Source: Kentomonas sorsogonicus (lineage: Eukaryota; Euglenozoa; Kinetoplastea; Trypanosomatida; Trypanosomatidae). From it: a stretch of 64,000 nucleotides of DNA. The notes beneath the pieces are model-generated. The model saw only the letters and a list, made by a program, of their open reading frames with translations, was not told the origin of the DNA and made no database searches. This document shows positions 31,055-41,700 of the stretch, piece by piece (position 1 is the first letter of the stretch; each line of letters begins with the position of its first letter). The position numbers and the translations under genes were made by a program. The stretch lies in NCBI GenBank assembly GCA_030347455.1, contig JAQOSZ010000260.1, forward strand, positions 186,001-250,000, written 5' to 3'.

Positions 31055-32458
31055 ATGTCGTCAGTATCTGCGTTTCCTGCCAGGTCGTCAGCCAACAGCG
31101 CTGCAAACACCGCGTCCAGCGCGACTGCTGGCGAGCCTGGGACAGTCGGAAACGTCATGGTGACCTTCTTCACCACTTCTTATCCCGCAAGCATGCCCGA
31201 GCAGGCGTACTCGGTTCCTGTCAACGTGCTACCGGACGGTCTATGCACGTTGGTGCAGAGTGTGCTCAAGGTGGGCAGCTCGCAGAAATTCGACTTTCTC
31301 TACAACGACGAGTACATCACGACGACGCTGGAGCGCTTCCTCTCGCGCCGCGGCGTCAGCTTTGAGGACCTCGTCAACATCGAGTACACTCCCGCCCTGC
31401 AGGCGAAGGAGGGCTCGCTGCTGCCGCACGACGATTGGGTCAGCTCCGTGCGTGCGCCGTACCTTGGCGACGGCGAGACGCTGCTCACTGGCGCCTACGA
31501 CCACTGCGTGCGTCTGTGGGATGGGGAGAGCTGTCTGGCGTTGGGCACGTTTCACAAGGAGTGCGTCAAGGAGGTGGCGCTACGCCCGCGCGCAGCGGCG
31601 ACGGCGGCGGCCCGCGGCGCTGCGGGCGGAACTCGCAAGAGGCATCGCGCGACGGAGGCGGACGACTTTGAGTTTGTCAGCTGCAGCAAGGACGGCTTCG
31701 TTGCGGGTTGGCGCTACGACGCGAAGAGCTCCCAGTTCACCCTGCTCGGCTCGATCGCGGCGCACACCGACGGCGTGGACTCTGTGTGCGTGTCGCCCGT
31801 AGATGGGCGTCTGGTGGCGACGGCCGGCTGGGACGCGGCGGTGAAGGTGTACGAGTGGACGCAGCTCACCGGCGACGACGACGAACGCAAGTCCAAGAAG
31901 CACCCGCTGCTGTCCTTCACAGACCACACCCGCCCTGTCCTGTGTTGCCGCTTCTCCGAAGCGACGGCCGGAGCTCAGCTGTACTCGGCGGGCCTCGACG
32001 GCAATATCAAGGCGCTCGACGTGGAGGCTAGCGAGATGACGAGCCAGTACGTGTGCGAGCACCCGGTGAACAGCATCGCCGCGAAGCCCGTTGGGGGCCA
32101 CAGCGGGGATCTGCTGCTGGCTGCGTGCACCGATAACCGCGCCAGACTCTTCGACACGCGTCAGCCGAAGAGCGTGGTCAAGACCTTCTCGGGGCACCGG
32201 CAGTGGCTGTATAGCGTGTGCTGGCTCTGGAGTCGCGAGGACGGGGAGGCCCAGGCGTCCGGCGAGCTCTTCGCCACTGCCAGCGAGGACTCGACCGTGC
32301 GCATCTACGACCTCCGCAGCACCACCGCCGCTCTGCTGACGCTGGACACACAGCACACCGACGCCGTCCTGGACGTCACGTACGCTGGACAGTCCATCAT
32401 CGCCAGTGGTGGCAAGGACAACAAGACCAAGTCCTTCACTGTCAGCAAAGACCAATGA
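31055..32458 (+). CDS. YTM1: YTM1/WDR12, WD40 ribosome-biogenesis factor
   Basis: 467 residues. After a low-complexity Ser/Ala start, residues about 30-110 form an NLE-type ubiquitin-like domain (VMVTFFTTSY ... YSVPVNVLPDGL ... YNDEYITTTLERFL). The joining segment LVNIEYTPALQAKEGSLLPHDDWVSSV is close to the Ytm1/WDR12 sequence between NLE domain and propeller. Seven WD40 blades follow (for example LTGAYDHCVRLWD, VATAGWDAAVKVYEW, FATASEDSTVRIYDL, IASGGKDNKTKSF). Ytm1 works with Nop7 and Erb1 (PeBoW complex) in 60S assembly, and its NLE domain is the hook for the Rea1 ATPase. Confidence 0.88.
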   Translation: MSSVSAFPARSSANSAANTASSATAGEPGTVGNVMVTFFTTSYPASMPEQAYSVPVNVLPDGLCTLVQSVLKVGSSQKFDFLYNDEYITTTLERFLSRRGVSFEDLVNIEYTPALQAKEGSLLPHDDWVSSVRAPYLGDGETLLTGAYDHCVRLWDGESCLALGTFHKECVKEVALRPRAAATAAARGAAGGTRKRHRATEADDFEFVSCSKDGFVAGWRYDAKSSQFTLLGSIAAHTDGVDSVCVSPVDGRLVATAGWDAAVKVYEWTQLTGDDDERKSKKHPLLSFTDHTRPVLCCRFSEATAGAQLYSAGLDGNIKALDVEASEMTSQYVCEHPVNSIAAKPVGGHSGDLLLAACTDNRARLFDTRQPKSVVKTFSGHRQWLYSVCWLWSREDGEAQASGELFATASEDSTVRIYDLRSTTAALLTLDTQHTDAVLDVTYAGQSIIASGGKDNKTKSFTVSKDQ

Positions 32459-32950
32459 CAACTCGCATCTATCAAGGGTTTAAGAAGACGATTAACCTCA
32501 TTTTTCATGAGTTTCTTTCTCTTGTTGTGGGCTTGAACGTTTCTCTGAATACTAAATATATTACTATTAACACTACGACGCTTAATGCATAATTTTCTTC
32601 ACGAATAACAATCCCATACAGTTTAAGAAACTATCTTCGGGAACACATGCATCACACTATATTTTTTTGTGTGTCTGTGCTGAGTTAATTTTTGATTTCT
32701 TTTTAATATGTCGAGAGGGAGGCAGCGCCGACCTGCTGTTCAAATAGGTGAAAAAGCGTAGTATCCCTATCAATGTGCATGTTTTTTTTTGTTTGTTTGT
32801 TTGTTTGTTTTCTTCCTCACTACTCTCGCGCTCGTTGACAGGCGACCACAATGTATTAAATAGATGTCTACGTTTCCATACCCTCACGCTCCTCGGTTTT
32901 GAACATCTTTTGTTCAATTTAGATGTCGTTAATGTCCTATTACTTTGTTG

Positions 32951-33001
<51 letters not shown>

Positions 33002-33183
33002 CATCACCTACTCACCGTTAAGAATATCTGTAGCTGAATAAAAGAAAGAGAAGGTGGAGAAAACCCGAGCATTATCCCCTTCCACCCATCCCCCACACGC
33101 ACACATATAGTGGTAGTGCTTGCCCCATCTGAGGATATTCCGGCAGAAAAAAAAAAAAAACTTGTAACAAGATTAAGCCGTCA
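32459..33183 (+). other. Intergenic spacer with CT tract
   Basis: No gene is seen. Apart from the CT tract described separately there is a GTTT repeat at about 32789-32810 and a 14-A run at 33147-33160 just upstream of the NOP2 start. Confidence 0.5.
32953..32994 (+). promoter_or_regulatory. Polypyrimidine (CT)n tract upstream of NOP2
   Basis: A 42-nt CT run. AGs at about 33020-33050 and 33144-33145 are candidate spliced-leader acceptors. Confidence 0.45.
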
Positions 33184-34914
33184 ATGCCTCCGAAGAAACA
33201 GAAAAAAGTAGTGGTCGAGGAGGAGGTGGAGCCCAGCCCCTCGGAGGAGGAAGAATTCGAAGAGGAATTCGAGGAAGAGTTCGAAGAGGGTGATGACGAG
33301 GAGATTCCCGACGGCGATGAGGAAGTCGCCGACAGCGACCTCGAGTTCGATGACCTGGACTCGGACGAGGAGGACGAGGAGGACTACGACGGTGCCATCC
33401 ACGACGACGACGACTTTGAAGTGAAGGCGGAAAAGTACCGCCGCCGCATGCTGGCCCAGCAGAGCCTCGCCGATGCGGAGCAGATGGAGGACATCCGCAC
33501 GCGCGGCACCAAGGCGACCCCATTCGGTGACGACGAGGAGCACGAGGGCGACCAGGAGCAGGAACAGGAAGGCGAGCACGTGCAGCTCCTGGAGCAGACC
33601 CACACCGCGGAGGAGCTGCGGGACCGCATCCAGGAGAACGTCCGGGTACTCTCCAACTTCAAGGAGGAGCGCGAGGACGATCGTGCCCGCAAGGAGTACC
33701 TTCTGCTGTTGAAGCGCGACCTGGCCGAGCTCTTTGAGTACAACGCCTTCCTGATCGACTGCATCATGGACATGTTTCCCCCTGCCGAGGTGGTGGACTT
33801 TCTCGAGGCGATGGACAAGACACGGCCAACGACTATCCGCGTCAATACCCTCAAGGCGAAGCGCCGCGACCTCGTACAAGCGCTGGTGAAGCGCGGAATG
33901 AACATCGAGCCGCTGGAAAAGTGGTCAAAGGTGGGCTTACAGGTCTTCGAGTCGAACGTGCCCATCGCGGGTACCGTCGAGTACCTGGCCGGGCACTACA
34001 TGCTGCAGGCCGCCGCTTCCTTCCTTCCCGTGATGGCGCTCGCGCCGCAGGAAAATGAGCGGGTGTTGGACATGTCTGCGGCGCCCGGCGGCAAAACCAC
34101 GTACATTGCGCAGCTCATGAAGAACAGCGGCGTTCTCTTCGCCAACGATGTCAGCGAGGCGCGGTGCAAGTCGCTCAACGCGAATCTTCAGCGTCTCGGC
34201 GTCACCAACTGCATCGTTACCAACTACGACGGCAAGGGCTACGAGCGGGTCATGCGCAACTTCGACCGCGTTCTGCTCGACGCCCCGTGCACCGGCACCG
34301 GCATCATCTCTCGCGACAAGAGCATCAAGACGAGCAAGCAGCACGACGACATTCAGCGCGCCTCGCAGCTGCAGCGCGAACTGCTTCTCAGCGCCATCGA
34401 CGCGTGCAAGGTGGGTGGCTACGTGGTCTACTCCACCTGCTCCTTCCTCGTCGAGGAGGACGAGGCGATCGTCGACTTTGCCCTCAAGCGTCGCGCGGTG
34501 GAGGTGGTCGAGATGGGCCTCCCGTTCGGTCGCCCAGGCTACACCAAGTACAAGTACCACCGCTACCACAGCAGCCTCGAGCTCTCCCGCCGCTACTTTC
34601 CTCACGTTCACAACATGGACGGCTTCTACGTATGCAAGCTCAAGAAGCTGTCTGCTACCAACCCGACCTCCACAGATGATGGAGTCGCTAGACTTGCGGC
34701 AGCCGCCGACTCCAAGGCTTCCGCCAGTGGCGCCGCAGGTAAGGGACGCAAACACGCGCGCAGCGAGGGACGGACGACCGGTGCGGCGGCAGACGCGCGG
34801 AAGAAGTTCAAACCGGAAATTCCAGCGCCCGCTCCCGCCCGTGCCGCCAAAGTCAGCATTCCCCCCAAGACCGCTGCCAAACCTCCCAGGAAGGGGGGTA
34901 AACGCGCCAAGTGA
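33184..34914 (+). CDS. NOP2: NOP2/NSUN1-type rRNA cytosine-5 methyltransferase
   Basis: 576 residues. The first 140 residues are Glu/Asp-rich, as in nucleolar Nop2 proteins. The catalytic core starts near residue 195. The AdoMet loop DMSAAPGGKTTYIA lies at about residue 296, followed by FANDVSEARC, and the two motif cysteines are C369 (DAPCTGTG) and C419 (YSTCS), the release and nucleophile cysteines of the NSUN family. HNMDGFYVCKLKK closes the domain; a Lys/Ala/Pro-rich tail follows. Nop2 methylates a cytosine of large-subunit rRNA and is needed for 60S maturation, which fits with YTM1 as the upstream neighbour. Confidence 0.9.
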   Translation: MPPKKQKKVVVEEEVEPSPSEEEEFEEEFEEEFEEGDDEEIPDGDEEVADSDLEFDDLDSDEEDEEDYDGAIHDDDDFEVKAEKYRRRMLAQQSLADAEQMEDIRTRGTKATPFGDDEEHEGDQEQEQEGEHVQLLEQTHTAEELRDRIQENVRVLSNFKEEREDDRARKEYLLLLKRDLAELFEYNAFLIDCIMDMFPPAEVVDFLEAMDKTRPTTIRVNTLKAKRRDLVQALVKRGMNIEPLEKWSKVGLQVFESNVPIAGTVEYLAGHYMLQAAASFLPVMALAPQENERVLDMSAAPGGKTTYIAQLMKNSGVLFANDVSEARCKSLNANLQRLGVTNCIVTNYDGKGYERVMRNFDRVLLDAPCTGTGIISRDKSIKTSKQHDDIQRASQLQRELLLSAIDACKVGGYVVYSTCSFLVEEDEAIVDFALKRRAVEVVEMGLPFGRPGYTKYKYHRYHSSLELSRRYFPHVHNMDGFYVCKLKKLSATNPTSTDDGVARLAAAADSKASASGAAGKGRKHARSEGRTTGAAADARKKFKPEIPAPAPARAAKVSIPPKTAAKPPRKGGKRAK

Positions 34915-35605
34915 GTGGAGTCCAGCATTGAACCTAATTTGACAACTGTTGTACGGTCTCTTTTCCTCCCTCTTCCCCTAACCCCTCCCTTTCATAACTC
35001 TCGCTTAACTTTTGTGTGTGTGTTGGCTTTCTTACTTCCGCATGCTGTGATGGTGGTTGTTCTGTTACTGCTTTGCATTCTGCGGATCTGGTGATGGAAA
35101 AGACGCAATCCAACAATCACTGCATGCGGGAACCTTTGCCTTCACATCATATCAATTACCTAATACTCTGTGACTTTTTTCTTTCGACTTTTTTTTCTGC
35201 GTTGTAACTCTTAACAATCACTCACAAATACCCATGAAATGCTAGGAAAAGGTATGGAATGGTGGTCGTTGAATAACTAGAAAAAAAATACGGTAAGGGG
35301 TGGTTTATTGGAGTTTTTCGTTAATGTGCTTGATATGATGAACAGCAGTAGTCATCGATTAGACCCCTTTCCTCAGGTAGCCAATGCTGAATGCGTTTCA
35401 CTTATCAGTGGTGCGAAGTTGTATTATTACTATTAGTATATATATTGTATTCTCAGCAGTTGACTGCTTCAAAGAATCTATAAAAGTAACGTTGCTCATC
35501 ATATCATGCTAAACGTCAGTTTTTTTTTTTGTCTCCTCTTCCGCTGTTGCTTCAAAGACAATACAACATACCATACACAAGATTTTACGTGAAGACAACG
35601 ACTTA
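34915..35605 (+). other. Intergenic spacer
   Basis: No gene is seen. AT-rich, with T runs at about 35177-35200 and 35520-35530. The first AG after the last T run is at about 35553. Confidence 0.5.
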
Positions 35606-36058
35606 ATGGACAAAAAGACGGCAATCACATTTGCGCAGGAGACAGAGGTGCTCGCGTCGCGATGGCCGCCGCTGCTGAAGCGGCTCAGCCGGGCTACAGT
35701 CTCTGGAGAACTTGAGGATGATTCCCAGCACGACGATCTGTTCTCCGCAGCCACTCTTCTGCTTGAACAAGGGCATGACCTATACAGAAGAGCGTATGAG
35801 ACGTTGACGTGCGGCACCTCAAACGATGCGGTGTGCTCACCGGCCACGGGCTCCACAGGCGACACGAGTCACTCGCCGTTCGCATTGCTACTGAGCGACT
35901 TTCTGGTGCATCTCTCATCGCAGGAGTGTATCATTGCGGATTGGAGAGAGAACTACGCTCTACTGACTGCGGATACCATCCGCATCTACTGCCATCACAT
36001 TATCAGTGGGGCCTCCATTCCTGCGGAGGCCCTAAACCGGGTCCTCGAAAGTCTATAA
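35606..36058 (+). CDS. Conserved-looking small protein, unknown function
   Basis: 150 residues with an intact frame and coding-like GC3. It is predicted mainly helical (TFAQETEVLASRWPPLLKRL, FALLLSDFLVHLSSQ), with a Gly/Ser/Thr-rich loop in the middle (about residues 72-92). There is no signal peptide, TM or recognisable motif. The upstream ATGs in the spacer are out of frame. I cannot assign a role. Confidence 0.55.
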   Translation: MDKKTAITFAQETEVLASRWPPLLKRLSRATVSGELEDDSQHDDLFSAATLLLEQGHDLYRRAYETLTCGTSNDAVCSPATGSTGDTSHSPFALLLSDFLVHLSSQECIIADWRENYALLTADTIRIYCHHIISGASIPAEALNRVLESL

Positions 36059-36500
36059 GGACCGCTCTCCTCTTGATGCAGTGCATTTTGCAACTGGAGT
36101 AGTGTTTCTTCTATTTGCACAAGTATTCGTGCACGCAGAATTTAAAAGGACGGACTAGTACTGTGTTCTCTATCTTGCTGGTATGACGCTGTAATTAACT
36201 TTGTTATAATGATTCAGTGAATGGTGGGTTTTTCTTTATATTGACGTTCTACTTCTCTTTGGATGCTGACAGTGCTATCACACACACATACACTCATTTA
36301 GGCTGTGATCCTCCAGCATCAGTACGTTCCTTACTGATATCTCCTCTATTTCTTTCCGATATTTAATTGTTTTTTTCTTTTTAGAACTTCCAAGCGCGTT
36401 CACATGAAAATAGGAAAAATTAAAAGAGTAGTACCTTTCCTTCTTCGCAGAAGCGATTCATTCTAACACTCCAGCCACTACATCTTATGAAACTTTGTTC
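36059..36500 (+). other. Intergenic spacer
   Basis: No gene is seen; AT-rich with a T-rich stretch at about 36362-36385. Confidence 0.5.
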
Positions 36501-38216
36501 ATGCAGCTTGTTCGTGATGTTGTAGGTGTGGCTTATGAAGAGGCTCGGTACTATATCGGCGCAGTAAGAAGAGCAGGATGGAGTGCGATGGAGCGGATGC
36601 AATCCCACACGCAAGCCGGGGCTGCGAGGAGCAAACAGGCGGTTTTTCGTGTGGCACGTCTCGCTCTTTACGTGTGCATTGTGTTCTGTGTTCTTGTCAT
36701 GATTTTGTGTCTGTGTGGCGTGGCGTCGCTCTTTTCTGCTGGAATGGTTGGCTACTACTTTTCGGCGCCATCGGGGCACAACCGCGTTATTCCGCTGGAC
36801 TACAACACTGCACCCCTACACACGGAGTGGTGGCGGGCAGAGCAACTAAGCTCCAAACTCAACGAAATTCTTCCCTCCGTCGGCGAGCTTCCCGACAAGA
36901 TCAGCGATGACAGCTGGGCCCAAGACGAAGAGTCACCGGATGAACCGAGAGTGGGTATGGCGACACCCAGTGAGATGCTACACCAATTCTCGAGCAGGCA
37001 GCAGGATCGGCACAGCAAAAGGGGAGCACTTGTACGGCAGCCCCAGTCATGGTCGGAAACCACTGGGAACATCAAGCTGTTTCTGGTTGGCGAGTACGTC
37101 GACAGTATAGTGGCCAGCAGCACCCTCCTCGTCCCCACACGGAAGCGACCATCGGCCTTCTCTGAGGACGGCGAGGTCGACGTCAGCTCTCTGTTTAACA
37201 CCGGTCCCTCGATGTTTGGGGTCGACGCGTTATACAGCGGTCGTCTCGAGATTGTGGTGCGGCAGGAAACAGCTCATCCGCCACGTCACCTGCCGCTGCT
37301 CTTGGTCACCTCCGTGCTTTTTGCTGATGATGTGCGTGCAGCTGTTCCACTGCACCGTATGGAGACGCTCTTTGAACGACACCAGTCGCGCACGCTGTCG
37401 CTGGGCACACCGCAGCGGTACTGGATGCTGCAGCTGGTCGACTTTGGAGTGGAAATTATGTTTTGCGTCCCGCTGTATTTCAAACGTCTCGCCGCCAGAC
37501 AATGGCACAACTACCGGAGTCTCCCCTTTCCACCACACGATCAAGATACAGAAGTGGCCGTCATTTTTGACGTGTACAGTGGATTTGCGCCCCCAGCAAA
37601 TGTGCGCAACCGCATTCGCGCCATCAATTTTACTGTTTTTCAGATAAATCCCGACGTTTCTCCCCGGCACTCGCAGTGGTCTAGTAGCGGGACTGCGGGC
37701 GCGCAACTTGCGCGGCGCCGCGTCTCCGTCTCGCGGATGACGTTTCACAGCTCGGCGCAGCTCTCGGGGTTGCGCTACTACCGGGCGCGCTACCCCTACC
37801 TGTTCTTTGTTGCCGTCAGCTGCTTATTCTTTTCGATGTATGTTGCCGGTTTCGTTCTTCTGATGGTCACGTGCGGTGCCGCAGCCAAGCACTACCGGAG
37901 GTACTTGGCATCTCATCAACCGAAAAACAGAAGAGAGCCCCAACATGACTATCTAAAGCGGGAGCACACGAACACGACCGAGGATAGTGCGGGCCTCTCC
38001 GCCTCTGGCCACCTTGGGCGACGGCACTCTTCCTCGTTCAACTCGAGAAATGGGAGCTTCTCGCGTAAGCGCTCTCATCTCAGCCGAAGCTTCAGCAGTC
38101 GCGACGAGGGTCGTGGAGGTGAGAACTACATTTCAGATCCACTGGAGGTCGAGGAGCTTAGCCGTTCATCATCCTTTCATGAATTTCCTTTTTCTGACTG
38201 CAAGAAGACTCAGTAG
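36501..38216 (+). CDS. Two-TM membrane protein with large lumenal domain, possibly seipin-like
   Basis: 571 residues from the ATG at 36501 (the frame is open two codons earlier, from a TTG). A short N-terminus is followed by TM1 (about residues 52-82, LYVCIVFCVLVMILCLCGVASL), a large domain of about 320 residues, TM2 (about 416-440, YLFFVAVSCLFFSMYVAGFVLL) and a Ser/Arg-rich cytosolic tail (RRHSSSFNSRNGSFSRKRSHLSRS) with probable phosphorylation sites. The loop contains GNIKLFLVGEYVDSIVASSTLL and later beta-strand-like segments. The arrangement of short N-terminus, two TMs and a lumenal beta domain is that of seipin, which organises lipid droplets at the ER, but I see no decisive motif. Confidence 0.5.
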   Translation: MQLVRDVVGVAYEEARYYIGAVRRAGWSAMERMQSHTQAGAARSKQAVFRVARLALYVCIVFCVLVMILCLCGVASLFSAGMVGYYFSAPSGHNRVIPLDYNTAPLHTEWWRAEQLSSKLNEILPSVGELPDKISDDSWAQDEESPDEPRVGMATPSEMLHQFSSRQQDRHSKRGALVRQPQSWSETTGNIKLFLVGEYVDSIVASSTLLVPTRKRPSAFSEDGEVDVSSLFNTGPSMFGVDALYSGRLEIVVRQETAHPPRHLPLLLVTSVLFADDVRAAVPLHRMETLFERHQSRTLSLGTPQRYWMLQLVDFGVEIMFCVPLYFKRLAARQWHNYRSLPFPPHDQDTEVAVIFDVYSGFAPPANVRNRIRAINFTVFQINPDVSPRHSQWSSSGTAGAQLARRRVSVSRMTFHSSAQLSGLRYYRARYPYLFFVAVSCLFFSMYVAGFVLLMVTCGAAAKHYRRYLASHQPKNRREPQHDYLKREHTNTTEDSAGLSASGHLGRRHSSSFNSRNGSFSRKRSHLSRSFSSRDEGRGGENYISDPLEVEELSRSSSFHEFPFSDCKKTQ

Positions 38217-38787
38217 TTTTTTCACGGGGTAATGTCGCTTTATTTTTTTTTCTTTTGAGCTTGACTGCATCTGATGGAAAAGCGTACTTCTTCCTCCTCT
38301 CTCTCTCATTCTCAATTGGAGTTCTTTCGCTTCCCTCTTCTTCTGGATATTCTTTTCTGGCACAAGACCCCACCACAATATTGATTCATGTCGCTTCTCC
38401 TACATTTTCTGCTACTTTCACTCCCTTTCACTTCTTGATTAATTTTTTTAAGGCTACTCCTTTTTGCTCCGAACGCTGTGTGTTTTCTTTTTTTTCCGGG
38501 ACACTGCCATCAGGTTTACAATACTGCTTCTTCACGTCAGTTGCACTGTACCTGCCAACAAAGTTTTTCTGGTCACGCCCCCCACACACACTCCCTTCTC
38601 TTTTCAAATGCTGACAAGTGGTATGATTATTATTGATAACTCTCTCCAACTCTAACTACGTTTCATGCGAACTCTCCCTCCCCTTCCCCCCCCCCTCCCC
38701 CGATCCCCACCCACTACATTTGATAGAGTTTACTAGATAGAAATAACTAGTGTTCAACTCGCATTTTAGCGCCTAGAGTCGTCAAAC
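38217..38787 (+). other. Intergenic spacer, C/T-rich near its end
   Basis: No gene is seen. The C/T-rich block at about 38670-38715, with several C runs, precedes AGs at 38726-38770 and is the probable acceptor region of RPB2. Confidence 0.5.
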
Positions 38788-41700
38788 ATGGACGACGACG
38801 ACCTGCTGCTGCAGCTCAACGAGCCGGAGGAGATGGTGTTCCCCGACGACGAGAACGACGGTGCCCAGACGTTCGACAGCTACGACGACAAGTCCAACGA
38901 CCTGGACAACCAGGACGTGTGGGAGATCATCTCATCATTCTTCCGCGAGAAAGGGCTGGTGCACCAACAGCTAGACTCCTACAACGACTTTCTGCTGCGC
39001 ATCCCAAAGATGGTGCGCAACGTCGTCGTGAACCCGCGGCAGGAGGAGCAGTTCGACCCCGGCATGACCGGCTACACGGAGCCTCCGCAGATGCGCATCT
39101 CGCTGGAGGACATGGTGCTGGGGAACCCATCCCACGAGGGCAGCTGGAACAGGCGCTCTGACATTCTACCACTGTTCCCTAACGAGTGCCGCCTGCGTGA
39201 CATCACGTACGACGCGCAGTCGCAGGTGCGCATGCGCATCGACCTGTACCGCCCGCACGAGGAGGAGCCGCAGGAGTCGCAGACACAGCTGGTAGAGCTC
39301 GGCCGCATCCCGATCATGCTCAAGTCCATGCGGTGCAACCTGCTGGGTAAGGACGAGGACGAGCTGCCACGCCTCAACGAATGCCCCCACGACCAGGGCG
39401 GCTACTTTGTCGTCAACGGAACGGAAAAGGTGCTGGTGGCGCAGGAGCGGCAGGCCGCCAACCACGTGTACACGTTTGCACGCCAAAAAGGTCTGCTGTG
39501 CGAGATCAAATCGATCGTGGAGGGCTCGCTGAACAAGCCGCGGACGCTGCAGATTATCATGCAGTACAAGAGCCACGGCGCGGCGGGCGGCTTCGAGAAC
39601 GTCATGTGCCGCGTCGCGCAGATGGATGAGACGATCCCGCTGTTTGTCCTCTTTCGCGCGATGAACATGGTCAGCGACAAGGAGATTCTGCAAACGGTGG
39701 TGCCCGACCTCAAGGACACCGCCATGCTGCAGTTGCTGCGGGGCTCCATCGACGACGCCAGCACGCTCGGCATCTTCACCCGCGACGACGCACTGTGGTA
39801 CATTGGCCGCCGCCTCGGGCACGACGACTCCCGCGAGAACCTGCAGCGCGAGGCGGAGAGCCTCATGATGCGCGACCTGCTGCCGCACATGGGCACCAAC
39901 GGCGAGTCTAGCCGGAACAAGTGCCTCTTCATGGGCTACATGGTGCACAAGCTGCTGACGCTGGCGCTCGGCCGCCGCGAGGGCACCGACCGCGACTTTC
40001 TCGGCCACAAGCGCATCGACGTCGCCGGCCCTCTGCTCACCTTCCAGCTGCAGCTGTTTCTCGCGCAGGTGCGCAAAGAGATGCCCCGCCGCATCCAGGA
40101 TGCCAAGGCGTCTCGGGGCACCATTCGGGTGCACAACATCCTCAACAGCAAGCTCATCACAGACGGGCTGCGTCGCTGCCTCGCCACGGGCAACTTTGGC
40201 GACCTGAAGAGCGGCAACATCAAAACCGGCGTCGCGCAGACGCTGAACCGTCTGACGTACTCGTCGTCACTGAGCAACCTCCGTCGCGTCCAGAACCCTA
40301 TCGCGGCGTCCAGCAAGGCGACGCGGCCGCGCAATCTCCACTGCACCCAGTGGGGCTACATCTGCCCGGTCGAGACCCCCGAAGGCGGCTCCATTGGTCT
40401 CCTCAAAAACGTCGCCCTCATGTGTCTCATGTCGCGCGGCTCGGAGCACACGGACGTTGTGCAGGCGGTGCAGGCGCGCATCAACGGCTTCCGCTCCGTC
40501 AAACTCGAGGATCTCGCCGACATCCACGTCGCGCGCGTCTTTGTGAACGGCACGCTGATCGGCGTCGACCGCGACCCCGAGCGGCTGCTCCGCGAGCTCC
40601 GCGCCCGGCGCAGCAGCGGCGACCTCAGCAACGAGGTCAGCATCGTGCGCGACATCCGCGACCGCGAGGTGCGGGTCTTCTCCGACGCCGGCCGCTGTCT
40701 GCGCCCCCTCTTCGTCGTAGAGAAGGGTCATCTCAAGCTGCGCAAGTCCAGCATCGCAGGGCTGCTCGAAACCAAGGCTGGTAGCTCCATCTCAGGCGGT
40801 AAACCGCAGATTTCGTGGAACCGCGTGCTCAAGAAGGGCTATGTTGAGCTGATCGACTGCGAAGAGGAGGACTCGCTACTGATCGGCATGAAGCCGTCCG
40901 ACCTCGAGGGCAAGTACTACTCGCACTGCGAGATGGACCCCTCCCTCATGTTGGGCATCTGCGCCTCCATTATCCCGTACCCGAACCACAATCAGTCGCC
41001 TCGGAACACCTACCAGTCCGCCATGGGTAAGCAGGCCATGGGCATCTACGCCTCCAACTTCAACATGCGCATGGACACCACCGCGCATGTGCTCTTCTAC
41101 CCACAGAAGCCGCTGGTGCGCACCAAGGCGATGACGTACATGCGCAGCAACGACCTCCCCGCCGGGCACAACGCCGTGGTGGCCATCGCCTGCTACTCGG
41201 GGTACAACCAGGAGGACTCGATCATCATGAGTCGCTCTGCCGTGGAGCGCGGCTTCTTTCGCAGCGCCTTCTGGCGCTCCTACAAGGCCAAGGAGGACCG
41301 CCGGAAGAAAGACTTTATGGAGAGCTTCGAGAACCCCGACCGCAACATCTGTCGCCTCAAGCGTGCCGACTACTCAAAGCTCGACAGCGACGGCTTCATC
41401 AAGCCTGGCATGCCCGTCATGGGCGGCGACATCCTCGTCGGCAAGACGGTGCCTCTCAGCGACGTCGAGCTGGGCAACGCGAGCAACAGCCGCCTGCTGA
41501 AGCGCGACGTCAGTCACACGTCACGCACGACGGAGAAGGGCGTCGTGGACAAGGTGATGCTGACCATCAACCAGGAGGACCGCTTCGCCAAGGTGCAGAT
41601 CCGCACCATCAAGATCCCCAACATTGGCGACAAGTTCTGCAGTCGCCACGGGCAGAAGGGAACGAACGGCATCCAGTTCCGCCAGGAGGACATGCCCTTC

